A stretch of 64,000 nt of DNA from contig NZ_CP136709.1 of assembly GCF_032926325.1 (NCBI RefSeq), positions 1,153,501-1,217,500 on the forward strand. Direction: 5' to 3'. This document shows positions 7,187 to 15,678 of the stretch, piece by piece; the stretch's first letter is position 1, and each line of letters begins with the position of its first letter. Both the position numbers and the translations under genes were made by a program. The notes beneath the pieces are model-generated. The model worked only from the letters and a program-made list of their open reading frames with translations, was not told the origin of the DNA and ran no database searches. The stretch comes from Aestuariibaculum lutulentum (GTDB lineage: Bacteria; Bacteroidota; Bacteroidia; Flavobacteriales; Flavobacteriaceae).

Positions 7187-10100
7187 TTAATGCTTTTGTA
7201 TAAACAATTTGGTATTTACATCATCAAACACAACATCTATACCATTTTCTAATTCATCAATTATCTCGAGTTCATTCGCTAATGTTTCAGCTTTAATATA
7301 TGCCATATTCGCACCTACAGCATTAGCAACTTGCTCGTCATTCTGAAGGATTACGTCTATTCTGTCGGTAAGCTCGAAGCCTGAATCTTTTCTTAAGTTT
7401 TGAATACGATTAATAAGCTCTCTCGCTATACCTTCTTTTCTTAAGTCGTCGGTTATGGCAACATCCAGTGCAACTGTTAAAGCCCCTTCATTTGCTACTA
7501 ACCATCCTTCAATATCCTGAGATGTTATCTCTACATCTCCACGCTCTAAAGTAATACTTTTTCCATTGATATCTACGTCTAAAATACCATTTTGCTCGAT
7601 TTTTTTGATATCATCGGCAGTAAAGTTATTAACTAACTGAGCCACAGCTTTCATGTCTTTTCCAAATCTTGGACCTAACACTTTAAAGTTTGGTTTTATA
7701 TTTTTTACCAGAATATCTGATGCATCTTCTAAAACTTCAATCTCTTTAACGTTAACCTCAGACTTTATAAGGTCTGCCACTGCTAAAATCTCATTTTTCT
7801 GAGTTTCGCTGTCGATAGGAATCATGATTTTTTGAAGCGGTTGACGCACTTTTATCTTCTCTTTAGCTCTTAGCGAAAGCACTAAAGATGAGATAGTTTG
7901 AGCACTTTCCATCTTTCTTTCTAATGACTTATCAACAAACGATTCGTCGTATTTCGGGAAATCAGCTAAGTGAACACTGTCAAATTCTTCCTTCTTGGTT
8001 ACAGAATTTAAATCTAAATACAAACGATCCATAAAGAAAGGTGCAATTGGCGCACCCAACTTAGCAATGGTTACCATACAGGTATATAACGTTTGATACG
8101 CCGAAATCTTATCTTTTTCGTAATCACCTTTCCAGAAACGTCTTCTGCTTAAACGTACAAACCAGTTACTTACATAATCCTGTGTGAAATCTGAAATCGC
8201 ACGAGCAGCTCTGGTTGGTTCGTATTCTGCGTAGAACTCATCTACTTTCTTAATTAAAGTATGTAATTCTGAAAGAATCCAACGGTCTATTTCCGGACGT
8301 TCTTCTAACGGGATATCGGCTTCAGCGTATGTGAAGTTATCCAGATTTGTATATAATGTGAAGAACGAATACGTGTTATATAATGTTCCGAAGAATTTAC
8401 GTTTTACTTCCTCTACACCTTCTAAATCGAATTTTAAGTTATCCCAAGGATTCGCATTACTAATCATGTACCAACGCGTCGCATCGGCACCGTAATTTCC
8501 TAAGGTTTCAAACGGATCGACAGCATTACCAAGACGTTTCGACATTTTTTGTCCGTTCTTATCTAATACCAATCCGTTCGACACAACGTTTTTATAAGCT
8601 ACAGAATCGAAAACCATAGTACCAATCGCATGAAGTGTATAGAACCAACCACGTGTTTGGTCTACCCCTTCAGCAATAAAGTCGGCTGGATACGATGTTC
8701 CGTTATCTATTAATTCTTTATTCTCAAATGGATAATGCCACTGCGCATAAGGCATCGCACCAGAATCGAACCATACGTCGATTAGATCGCTTTCGCGGAA
8801 CATTTTCTGTCCTGATGAAGAAACTAGAACAATTTCATCAACGATATTTTTATGTAAATCGATTTGCGCGTAGTTTTCTTCAGAATTATTTCCAACTTCA
8901 AAGTTCTGGAAAATATCTTCAGTCATTACACCGGCTTCAACGGCTTTAGCCATCTCGGCTTTTAACTCTTCTACAGATCCGATGCAGATTTCCTCTTTAC
9001 CATCTTCGGTTCTCCAAATCGGTAACGGAATACCCCAATAGCGTGAACGCGATAAGTTCCAATCGTTCGCATTGGCCAACCAGTTTCCAAAACGACCTGT
9101 TCCAGTAGCTTTTGGTTTCCAGTTTATGGTTTCGTTAAGCTCGAACATACGTTCTTTAACATCGGTAACTTTAATAAACCAAGAATCCAATGGGTAATAA
9201 AGAATTGGTTTATCGGTTCTCCAACAGTTCGGGTAACTGTGTTTATATTTTTCAACCTTAAAGGCTTTATTTTCTGTTTTTAACTGAATAGCGATTTCTA
9301 CGTCAACCGATTTTTCTGGTTCTTCACCATCAGCATAGTACTCATTCTTCACGTATTTACCAGCATACTCACCCATTTCTGGTCTGAATTTACCTTGTAA
9401 ATCTACTAACGGCACTAAGTTTCCGTTTTCGTCTTTCACCAACATTGGAGGCACTTCCGGTGTAGCTTGTTTTGCTACCAAGGCATCATCGGCACCAAAA
9501 GTAGGTGCTGTATGTACGATACCTGTTCCGTCTTCGGTAGTTACGAAATCCCCAGAAATAACTCTAAACGCATTTTCAGGATTGTCGTTTGGTAACGCAT
9601 ATGGTAATAATTGCTCATAAGTAATTCCTACTAAATCACTACCAACAAACTCTTTTACGATGTAGTATGGTATTTTTTTATCACCTTCTTTGTAAGCTGC
9701 AACTTCAGACTGATCCTCAACTTGCTTGAATTTTCCAGCAAACTGATAGCTCACTAATTTTTTAGCTAACACTACTTTAACCGGCTCGAAAGTATACTGG
9801 TTGAAAGTTTCAACTAAAACGTACTCAATTTTTGGCCCAACGGTTAATGCCGTGTTACTTGGTAAGGTCCAAGGTGTCGTCGTCCAGGCTAGGAAATGAA
9901 TATCGCCTTCATTTTGTAAAAACTCCGGTAACGATTCTTGCTTTGTTTTAAACTGTGCAACAATGGTTGTATCGGTAACATCCTGATAGGTTCCCGGCTG
10001 ATTCAACTCGTGAGAACTTAATCCTGTCCCCGCTTTTGGTGAATACGGCTGAATCGTGTACCCTTTATACAACAGGTTCTTGCTGTAAATCTGTTTTAGC

Positions 10101-10606
10101 AACCACCAAACTGACTCCATATATTTTGGTTTGTAGGTAATGTATGGATCTTCCATATCTACCCAATACCCCATTTTTTCTGTTAAGTCATTCCAGATGT
10201 CAGTATAACGCATAACCGCTTTACGACATGCTTCATTGTATTCTTCAACAGAAATCGTCCTACCAATATCTTCTTTAGTAATTCCTAATTCTTTCTCAAC
10301 ACCAAGCTCGACTGGAAGACCATGTGTATCCCAACCTGCCTTACGTTTTACCTGAAATCCTTTTTGCGTTTTGTAACGACAGAAAATATCTTTAATGGCA
10401 CGCGCCATAACGTGGTGTATTCCAGGAAGACCATTTGCTGAAGGTGGTCCTTCAAAAAACACAAACGATTCGTTGTTTTCTCTTGTAGAAACACTCTTTT
10501 CAAAAATATTGTTTTCCTGCCAATAGTTAAGAATTTCTTCTGCTACTTTTGGCAAGTCAAGACCTTTATATTCAGGGAATTTAGAACTCATTTTATCAAT
10601 TTTCAT
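7187..10606 (-). CDS. ileS: Isoleucyl-tRNA synthetase with altered HIGH motif (GIHH)
   Basis: A 1139-residue class I synthetase that charges tRNA-Ile. Residues 55-65 read PSANGLPGIHH, aligning with the PxANGxxHIGH block of other IleRS. The first and third signature residues are exchanged, so HxGH becomes GxHH (G62-I63-H64-H65). The editing domain is present (TTPWTLPSNTAL; GTGIVHTAPTFGADD with its catalytic Asp). The second signature is KMSKRLGN. The C-terminal anticodon and extension domains are full length, as in the long, eukaryote-like IleRS2 type. A Met at residue 6 (MSSKFPEYKGLDL) could be the true start, 15 bp downstream. It follows radA by 56 bp and abuts dksA. Confidence 0.96.
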   Translation of the reverse strand: MKIDKMSSKFPEYKGLDLPKVAEEILNYWQENNIFEKSVSTRENNESFVFFEGPPSANGLPGIHHVMARAIKDIFCRYKTQKGFQVKRKAGWDTHGLPVELGVEKELGITKEDIGRTISVEEYNEACRKAVMRYTDIWNDLTEKMGYWVDMEDPYITYKPKYMESVWWLLKQIYSKNLLYKGYTIQPYSPKAGTGLSSHELNQPGTYQDVTDTTIVAQFKTKQESLPEFLQNEGDIHFLAWTTTPWTLPSNTALTVGPKIEYVLVETFNQYTFEPVKVVLAKKLVSYQFAGKFKQVEDQSEVAAYKEGDKKIPYYIVKEFVGSDLVGITYEQLLPYALPNDNPENAFRVISGDFVTTEDGTGIVHTAPTFGADDALVAKQATPEVPPMLVKDENGNLVPLVDLQGKFRPEMGEYAGKYVKNEYYADGEEPEKSVDVEIAIQLKTENKAFKVEKYKHSYPNCWRTDKPILYYPLDSWFIKVTDVKERMFELNETINWKPKATGTGRFGNWLANANDWNLSRSRYWGIPLPIWRTEDGKEEICIGSVEELKAEMAKAVEAGVMTEDIFQNFEVGNNSEENYAQIDLHKNIVDEIVLVSSSGQKMFRESDLIDVWFDSGAMPYAQWHYPFENKELIDNGTSYPADFIAEGVDQTRGWFYTLHAIGTMVFDSVAYKNVVSNGLVLDKNGQKMSKRLGNAVDPFETLGNYGADATRWYMISNANPWDNLKFDLEGVEEVKRKFFGTLYNTYSFFTLYTNLDNFTYAEADIPLEERPEIDRWILSELHTLIKKVDEFYAEYEPTRAARAISDFTQDYVSNWFVRLSRRRFWKGDYEKDKISAYQTLYTCMVTIAKLGAPIAPFFMDRLYLDLNSVTKKEEFDSVHLADFPKYDESFVDKSLERKMESAQTISSLVLSLRAKEKIKVRQPLQKIMIPIDSETQKNEILAVADLIKSEVNVKEIEVLEDASDILVKNIKPNFKVLGPRFGKDMKAVAQLVNNFTADDIKKIEQNGILDVDINGKSITLERGDVEITSQDIEGWLVANEGALTVALDVAITDDLRKEGIARELINRIQNLRKDSGFELTDRIDVILQNDEQVANAVGANMAYIKAETLANELEIIDELENGIDVVFDDVNTKLFIQKH

Positions 10607-10662
10607 TTCGAGGTGCGAAATTAAGGAATTTTGACAAAATAGTCGTGCCGATTAGAAGTAAA

Positions 10663-12021
10663 TTAAACAATAAAACCTACCAAATCTTCTATTTTTGATA
10701 TCATTTGAATTTTTATCGCCGTATTCTTAAGAGAAATCTTATTGTATTTCGATACAAAAATGGTTGAAAATCCTAATTTTTCGGCCTCTAAAATGCGTTG
10801 TTCGACGCGCTGCACCGGGCGAATTTCTCCAGATAATCCCACCTCGGCGGCAAAACAAAAATCCTTTTCCAGAGCCACATCTTCGTTTGATGATAAAATG
10901 GATGCAACAACCGCCAAATCAATTGCAGGATCATCTACTGTAATACCTCCAGTGATGTTTAAAAAGACGTCTTTAGCCCCAAGTCTGAACCCAGCTCGTT
11001 TTTCTAAAACTGCCAGTAACATATTCAATCGCTTAGCATTGAATCCGGTTGCACTACGCTGTGGCGTACCATAAACCGCCGTACTTACCAATGCCTGAAC
11101 TTCAATCATTAACGGGCGCATTCCCTCTAAAGTAGCAGCGACTGCATTACCTGAAAGTTCTTCGTCTTTTTTGGAAATAAGAATTTCTGATGGATTGGTA
11201 ACCTCACGCAATCCCGAACCCTGCATTTCATATATTCCGAGTTCGTTGGTTGAACCAAATCGGTTTTTATTTGCTCTTAAAATTCTAAAAATATGATTGC
11301 GATCGCCTTCAAACTGAAGCACCGTGTCAACCATGTGCTCCAGAATTTTTGGTCCTGCGATATTGCCATCTTTCGTGATGTGACCAATTAAAATAACAGG
11401 CGTTGTCGTTTCTTTTGCAAATTTAATCAGCTCGGTTGTACACTCTTTAATTTGAGAAATACTTCCTGAAGACGATTCTATATAATCGCTGTGCAAGGTT
11501 TGAATAGAATCGACAATCACCACATCGGGCTCTAAAGCTTCAATCTGCTTAAAGATATTCTGCGTTTTGGTCTCCGTTAAAATGTAGCAATTATTGTTAT
11601 TCGGATTAATACGCTCAGCACGCATTTTAATTTGCTTCTGACTCTCTTCACCAGAAACATAAAGGGTTTTATAAGGTAATTTTAATGAAATTTGAAGCAG
11701 CAAGGTACTCTTTCCAATACCAGGCTCCCCCCCTAAGAGTGTTAACGACCCCGGAACTAAACCTCCACCAAGCACACGGTTAAACTCTTCATCAGTTGTA
11801 TCTAATCGAGGTTCCTGTGACAAATCGATATCTTTAACACGTAAAGGTACCGCAGCCTTCTTAACTGAGGAATTCGGCGATTTCCAGTCACTTTTTTCAG
11901 GTGTTTGAATAACCTCTTCAACTATTGTATTCCACTCTTTACACGCATTACATTGCCCCTGCCACTTAGCATATTGTGAGCCACAACTCTGACAAAAAAA
12001 CGTTGTTTTAACTTTCGCCAT
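10663..12021 (-). CDS. radA: DNA repair protein RadA (Sms)
   Basis: A 452-residue RecA-like branch-migration helicase acting in homologous recombination. An N-terminal C4 zinc finger is visible (C10, C13, C24, C27). Walker A is GGEPGIGKST (K104). The Walker B region contains VVIVDSIQT, and the RadA signature KNRFG lies at 252-256. The C-terminal ~170 residues form the Lon-protease-like domain (NITGGITVDDPAIDLAVVASILSS), which lacks proteolytic activity in this family. Length is standard. Its ATG overlaps the stop of the upstream esterase-like gene by one base (TAATG), so translation is coupled. Confidence 0.97.
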   Translation of the reverse strand: MAKVKTTFFCQSCGSQYAKWQGQCNACKEWNTIVEEVIQTPEKSDWKSPNSSVKKAAVPLRVKDIDLSQEPRLDTTDEEFNRVLGGGLVPGSLTLLGGEPGIGKSTLLLQISLKLPYKTLYVSGEESQKQIKMRAERINPNNNNCYILTETKTQNIFKQIEALEPDVVIVDSIQTLHSDYIESSSGSISQIKECTTELIKFAKETTTPVILIGHITKDGNIAGPKILEHMVDTVLQFEGDRNHIFRILRANKNRFGSTNELGIYEMQGSGLREVTNPSEILISKKDEELSGNAVAATLEGMRPLMIEVQALVSTAVYGTPQRSATGFNAKRLNMLLAVLEKRAGFRLGAKDVFLNITGGITVDDPAIDLAVVASILSSNEDVALEKDFCFAAEVGLSGEIRPVQRVEQRILEAEKLGFSTIFVSKYNKISLKNTAIKIQMISKIEDLVGFIV

Positions 12022-13169
12022 TAATATCCAAAATCTGCTTTAATTGCCTCTGCTTTTTCTACCATTAGATCTTTAGTAATCCCTCCTATTTCGTCCAAAA
12101 TATAAGCAGACTGATAGGTTTTCATTGCTTTTTTAGCATCACCAGTTTCTTCATAAAAACGAGCTAAATAGTAGTTTCCTAACAACGTATCAGGATAGGC
12201 ATCGCGCGCCAAATCGCCTAATCTTTCAAAATCTTCAAAAGTTTCCTTCTTTTCTATTGCTGCAGCAATAGCTCTAAAATCGTTTACTAAAATTGGCTTT
12301 TTTATTCCGAATAAATCATAAATCGACTGATATTTTGCTTCTAAATAAGCTACAGGAGAATCTTCTAATTTTAAAATAACATCCTGATATTCCTGTTTAC
12401 TAATTGGCTTATACACACTAAAAATAGTTTCAATCGCATTTGGCAAGGCATGTGCCGGAGCCGAATAATGTGAAGGCCCTTCAAACCCCTGATATTTATA
12501 AACGACGTTTTTATTATTCACTGTAGACATGTCTTGATTTAACACCTTAGCCATCTCTTTTACAGAACCTATATCGTTATTGGTATACGACAAATAATAA
12601 AATATTTTTGAAGCTGTTTTGCTCAACTGCCCTGGTAAATACTTAATCATACCCGGAGCTAAAACCGGACTCATGGCAATATACCCTTGGAATATTGGTT
12701 GTGGTTTCAATAAAAAGTAATTAATAAAATTAGCCGTTTCCCCATGACCTACAGCCACTTTAAAATTACCTATTTTGTACTTATTCTGGATATAAGGAAT
12801 TAACTCCATGCCTACGAATTCAAAGAAACTTGCTCCAGATTCTATGGGTAATGAATTTTGCTCGGAATACAGGCAATCATCATAACGTTTACCATACTGA
12901 TTAACACCTACAACAATAGCTTCCGGCATATCTTCCCAATACGAGTAATAATCTGTATTTCCTGCAACTGCTTCAAACAAATAATCACCATCAAAAACGA
13001 TAAACAAAGGATAGGTTTTATTTTTATCACTTCCGTAACCTCGAGGTAACTGAATTTTTATTTCACGGGTATCACCTAATCTTGACGATTCAATTTTCTC
13101 GAATTTTACCTGAGCCTGCGTAACATTTAATGAAACTAACAGCACTAAAACAGAAAGTATACATTTCAT
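12021..13169 (-). CDS. Secreted esterase-like alpha/beta hydrolase with TPR tail, nucleophile apparently missing
   Basis: A 382-residue protein with a signal peptide (~1-19, ending TQAQ). Residues ~25-260 match the putative-esterase (esterase D/IroE-like) alpha/beta-hydrolase fold: RGYGSDKNKTYPLFIVFDGDYLF, then IVVGVNQYGKRYDDC, then AVGHGETANFINYFLLK. In active members the nucleophile elbow is GHSxG; here position 143 is Gly (GHGET, codon GGG), so the Ser nucleophile is not at the expected place. The C-terminal ~100 residues contain a TPR-like pair (DTLLGNYYLARFYEETGDAKKAMKTYQSAY). It is coupled to radA by a 1-bp overlap. It may be a pseudo-enzyme or binding protein; the substrate is unknown. 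Confidence 0.78.
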   Translation of the reverse strand: MKCILSVLVLLVSLNVTQAQVKFEKIESSRLGDTREIKIQLPRGYGSDKNKTYPLFIVFDGDYLFEAVAGNTDYYSYWEDMPEAIVVGVNQYGKRYDDCLYSEQNSLPIESGASFFEFVGMELIPYIQNKYKIGNFKVAVGHGETANFINYFLLKPQPIFQGYIAMSPVLAPGMIKYLPGQLSKTASKIFYYLSYTNNDIGSVKEMAKVLNQDMSTVNNKNVVYKYQGFEGPSHYSAPAHALPNAIETIFSVYKPISKQEYQDVILKLEDSPVAYLEAKYQSIYDLFGIKKPILVNDFRAIAAAIEKKETFEDFERLGDLARDAYPDTLLGNYYLARFYEETGDAKKAMKTYQSAYILDEIGGITKDLMVEKAEAIKADFGY

Positions 13170-13232
13170 GATAAAAAATGATTTGAGATTTATTAGGGCA
13201 AGTTATGAAATAAACTACAACTACAAAACGAG

Positions 13233-14192
13233 TTAGCCTTTGTTTTTTCGGTTGTAGATTGGTAAATAAATTAATGAAAGACCTCCAAAAATGATAATCA
13301 TAAGGGTTTGAGAAGCCCACATAATCCACCCAAATGCAATACTAGGTTCTTCAGCAATTCCAAATAATGAAAAAGCTGCATAAACCGCCAATGGGTAAGA
13401 CCCAATGCCACCGTTTGTGGCTGCTATGCTAAAACTTGCAGAAATAAAACCTACTAAAACAACTCCTAAAGAAATACCTTTTAAATCGGGAATTGCAAAC
13501 GACGTGACATAAAACATGAGCACGTACATCGCCCAGATAAACAGGGTATGAAAAATGAAAGCCCACTTTTTCTTCATTTTAAAAATACTCAGTAAACCTT
13601 CCAATAAACCAGAAACAAAGGTTCTTATTTTTTGAGCAAATTTGGAATCGCTTCGCTTTAAATAATTAAAGAACAGTAGTAACCCTAAAATTCCAACGAC
13701 GGCTAAACCACCTATTTTCACAGGATCTAATCGTTCAATAAAAAATCCGTAAATAAAATCGAATTGTAGAAAAAGGGTTATTACAATGATTCCCATCATA
13801 ACAATTAAATCGGCAATACGTTCGGCGACAATGGTTCCAAACCCTTTTTCGAACGGGACGTCTTCGTAATTTGAAAGAATTGAAGCACGAGCTACTTCGC
13901 CGGCTCTGGGAATGGTATAATTTATTAAATAGGTAGCAAACACCGCCATAAAACTATTCGCATACCGAACATGATATCCCATGGGATCTAACTGAAACCT
14001 CCAGCGATACGCTCTGGACATATGACTTAGAAGCCCTAAAAAAACACCTAAAAGAATCCAAACATAATCAGATTCTTTTAGGTATTGAAATATTTCATCT
14101 ATTGAAACTTTAGATAATGAATACCAGACTAAAAACACCCCCAACAATAAAGGAAGTACTACTTTTAAGACCTTAGTTATCTTCAGCTTCAA
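13233..14192 (-). CDS. Lysylphosphatidylglycerol synthase/UPF0104-family (YbhN-like) membrane protein
   Basis: A 319-residue integral membrane protein with about eight hydrophobic segments and no soluble domain. It matches the flippase-like LPG_synthase_TM/YbhN family: VLLGVFLGLLSHMSRAYRW near the N-terminus, NYTIPRAGEVARASILS (~90-106), and ATNGGIGSYPLAVY (~258-271), the conserved family signature. Only the membrane half of MprF is present, so aminoacyl transfer is not expected; lipid translocation is a guess from the family. It lies 13 bp after panD in the panC-panD transcript and 63 bp before the esterase-like gene. Confidence 0.85.
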   Translation of the reverse strand: MKLKITKVLKVVLPLLLGVFLVWYSLSKVSIDEIFQYLKESDYVWILLGVFLGLLSHMSRAYRWRFQLDPMGYHVRYANSFMAVFATYLINYTIPRAGEVARASILSNYEDVPFEKGFGTIVAERIADLIVMMGIIVITLFLQFDFIYGFFIERLDPVKIGGLAVVGILGLLLFFNYLKRSDSKFAQKIRTFVSGLLEGLLSIFKMKKKWAFIFHTLFIWAMYVLMFYVTSFAIPDLKGISLGVVLVGFISASFSIAATNGGIGSYPLAVYAAFSLFGIAEEPSIAFGWIMWASQTLMIIIFGGLSLIYLPIYNRKNKG

Positions 14193-14205
14193 ATAATTGA
14201 ATATT

Positions 14206-14556
14206 TTATTTTAATAAGTTTGTTGCTTCATCTGGGAATACTAAAGAAGGCTTAAAGGTTTTAGCTTCTTCGTAATCCATAATAGCGTAAGTGATAAGAA
14301 TTAACGTATCTCCTACCGCCACTTTACGGGCTGCTGCACCGTTAAGGGTAATTTCTCCACTATTACGAGGACCAGGAATACAATACGTTTCCAAACGCTC
14401 ACCATTGTCGTTATTTACAATTTGAACTTTTTCGCCTTGTATAATATTGGCAGCTTCCATTAAATCCTCATCAATAGTAATACTACCAATGTAATTAAGT
14501 TCCGCACCGGTACACTTAACTCTGTGAATCTTAGATTTTACGACTTGAATTTGCAT
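14206..14556 (-). CDS. panD: Aspartate 1-decarboxylase
   Basis: A 116-residue pyruvoyl enzyme that makes beta-alanine from aspartate for pantothenate. The self-cleavage site is the Gly24-Ser25 bond in LNYIGSITID; the new N-terminal Ser becomes the pyruvoyl group. KSKIHRVKCTGAELNYIGS and NGAAARKVAVGDTLILITY are family hallmarks. Length is standard. It is 13 bp downstream of panC, so both precursors of pantothenate (beta-alanine and its condensation step) are encoded together. Confidence 0.97.
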   Translation of the reverse strand: MQIQVVKSKIHRVKCTGAELNYIGSITIDEDLMEAANIIQGEKVQIVNNDNGERLETYCIPGPRNSGEITLNGAAARKVAVGDTLILITYAIMDYEEAKTFKPSLVFPDEATNLLK

Positions 14557-14569
14557 GTGGCAAAGGTAA

Positions 14570-15421
14570 TTAATTTAGAGCAATATTGTCAATCAGTCTG
14601 ATATCATCTGCATATACTGCAATAAACGCTCTGTATTGTTTGTTATTTTCTTTTTCTGTTACGGTTTTAAGAGTTACAACATCGGCGATGATAAAATATT
14701 CCAATTCTAACAACTCCTGACTTTTAAACTCATTTTCAACCCATTGTGTCACCTCTTCAGCACCTTTTGTACCAAAATGATCTTTGGCAGCTGTTAAAGT
14801 TTTGTATATAAAAGGCGCTACCTCAAGATATTCCGGCTTTAAACGTGTATTTCGAGAACTCATCGCTAAACCAGAATCTTCTCTGAAAATATCGCAACCC
14901 ACAATATTTACAGGTATATTATATTTTTCAACCAGTTTTTTTACAATTTGTAACTGCTGAAAATCTTTTTCTCCAAAATAAGCGTTATCCGGTTTTGCAA
15001 TTTCAAATAAACGCTTCACTATGGTTCCAACGCCATCAAAATGTCCATCACGAAAACGTCCTTCCATTTCATGTTCCAATCCGTCATAATCAAAATGCTC
15101 GGCTTCAAGTTTTCCATCGTAAACATCTTCAACTGTTGGTGCATAAACCAAGATATCATCTTTACTTACACCCTCTAACAGTCCTACATCACGTTCTAAT
15201 GTTCTTGGGTATTTCTGTAAATCGTCTTTATTATCAAACTGTGTCGGGTTCACAAAAATACTAACAACAACCTTGTCATTATCCTGTAATGCCTTTTCTA
15301 CCAATGCCAAATGCCCTTGGTGTAAGGCTCCCATAGTTGGCACCATACCAATGCTTAAGTTTTGGTCTTTAAAAGCACTTAATACTTTCGTAATTTGTTG
15401 TTTTTCTGAATAAACTTCCAC
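14570..15421 (-). CDS. panC: Pantothenate synthetase (pantoate-beta-alanine ligase)
   Basis: It condenses pantoate with beta-alanine using ATP. Motifs are VPTMGALHQGHLAL (HIGH-like nucleotide site), FVNPTQF, RDGHFDGVGTIVKRLF, YFGEKDFQQL and AMSSRNTRL. I place the start at a GTG (15419-15421), giving MEVYSEKQQITKV, which fits the family's short N-terminus. The frame stays open to an ATG at 15475, but that adds 18 atypical residues and would lie upstream of a TAAGTTTG promoter box at 15445-15452. Cotranscribed with panD. Confidence 0.93.
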   Translation of the reverse strand: MEVYSEKQQITKVLSAFKDQNLSIGMVPTMGALHQGHLALVEKALQDNDKVVVSIFVNPTQFDNKDDLQKYPRTLERDVGLLEGVSKDDILVYAPTVEDVYDGKLEAEHFDYDGLEHEMEGRFRDGHFDGVGTIVKRLFEIAKPDNAYFGEKDFQQLQIVKKLVEKYNIPVNIVGCDIFREDSGLAMSSRNTRLKPEYLEVAPFIYKTLTAAKDHFGTKGAEEVTQWVENEFKSQELLELEYFIIADVVTLKTVTEKENNKQYRAFIAVYADDIRLIDNIALN

Positions 15422-15444
15422 GGTTCGATTTAAATTTAGCGGGT

Positions 15445-15452
15445 GCAAACTT
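15445..15452 (-). promoter_or_regulatory. Candidate -7 box of panC-panD
   Basis: Minus-strand TAAGTTTG fits TAnnTTTG. Transcription would start near 15438, which is downstream of the ATG at 15475 and 15-20 nt before the GTG at 15421. This supports the GTG start. The -33 element is not obvious. Confidence 0.45.
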
Positions 15453-15484
15453 AAGATTTTACAAGCAATCTGCATAAATTTTTG

Positions 15485-15492
15485 TACTTTTG
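15485..15492 (+). promoter_or_regulatory. Candidate -7 box of the GT5-like/DUF4270/glmS transcript
   Basis: Plus-strand TACTTTTG fits TAnnTTTG, with a leader of about 180 nt before the ATG at 15679. It is only ~35 bp from the oppositely oriented panC box, making a compact divergent promoter pair. The -33 element is weak. Confidence 0.4.
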
Positions 15493-15678
15493 CGTGTTTT
15501 TTATTTTGAATTAAAAAAAGCAGCGCCCTATTAAAACAAGTAAATTGTATTTCTAAAATCGCAGGAATACCGCATTATTGTTGCTTTAGGCCACTAACAA
15601 TAAACCAAAAATAAAAGTTATTTAGGCTAGTCCCTTTTTAACACAATTAAGTACTTATAAAGCAATAAATAAAAACAC

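Noticed and set aside
8695..8949. An 84-residue plus-strand frame inside ileS
   Set aside because: Antisense to a fully conserved synthetase region; no promoter or family match.
13090..13329. A 79-residue minus-strand frame
   Set aside because: It overlaps the C-terminus of the flippase-like gene and the start of the esterase-like gene in another frame and has no start signal or recognisable motif.
14570..15475. panC starting at the ATG at 15475
   Set aside because: The extra 18 residues are not typical of PanC and a TAnnTTTG box lies inside them; the GTG at 15421 fits better.
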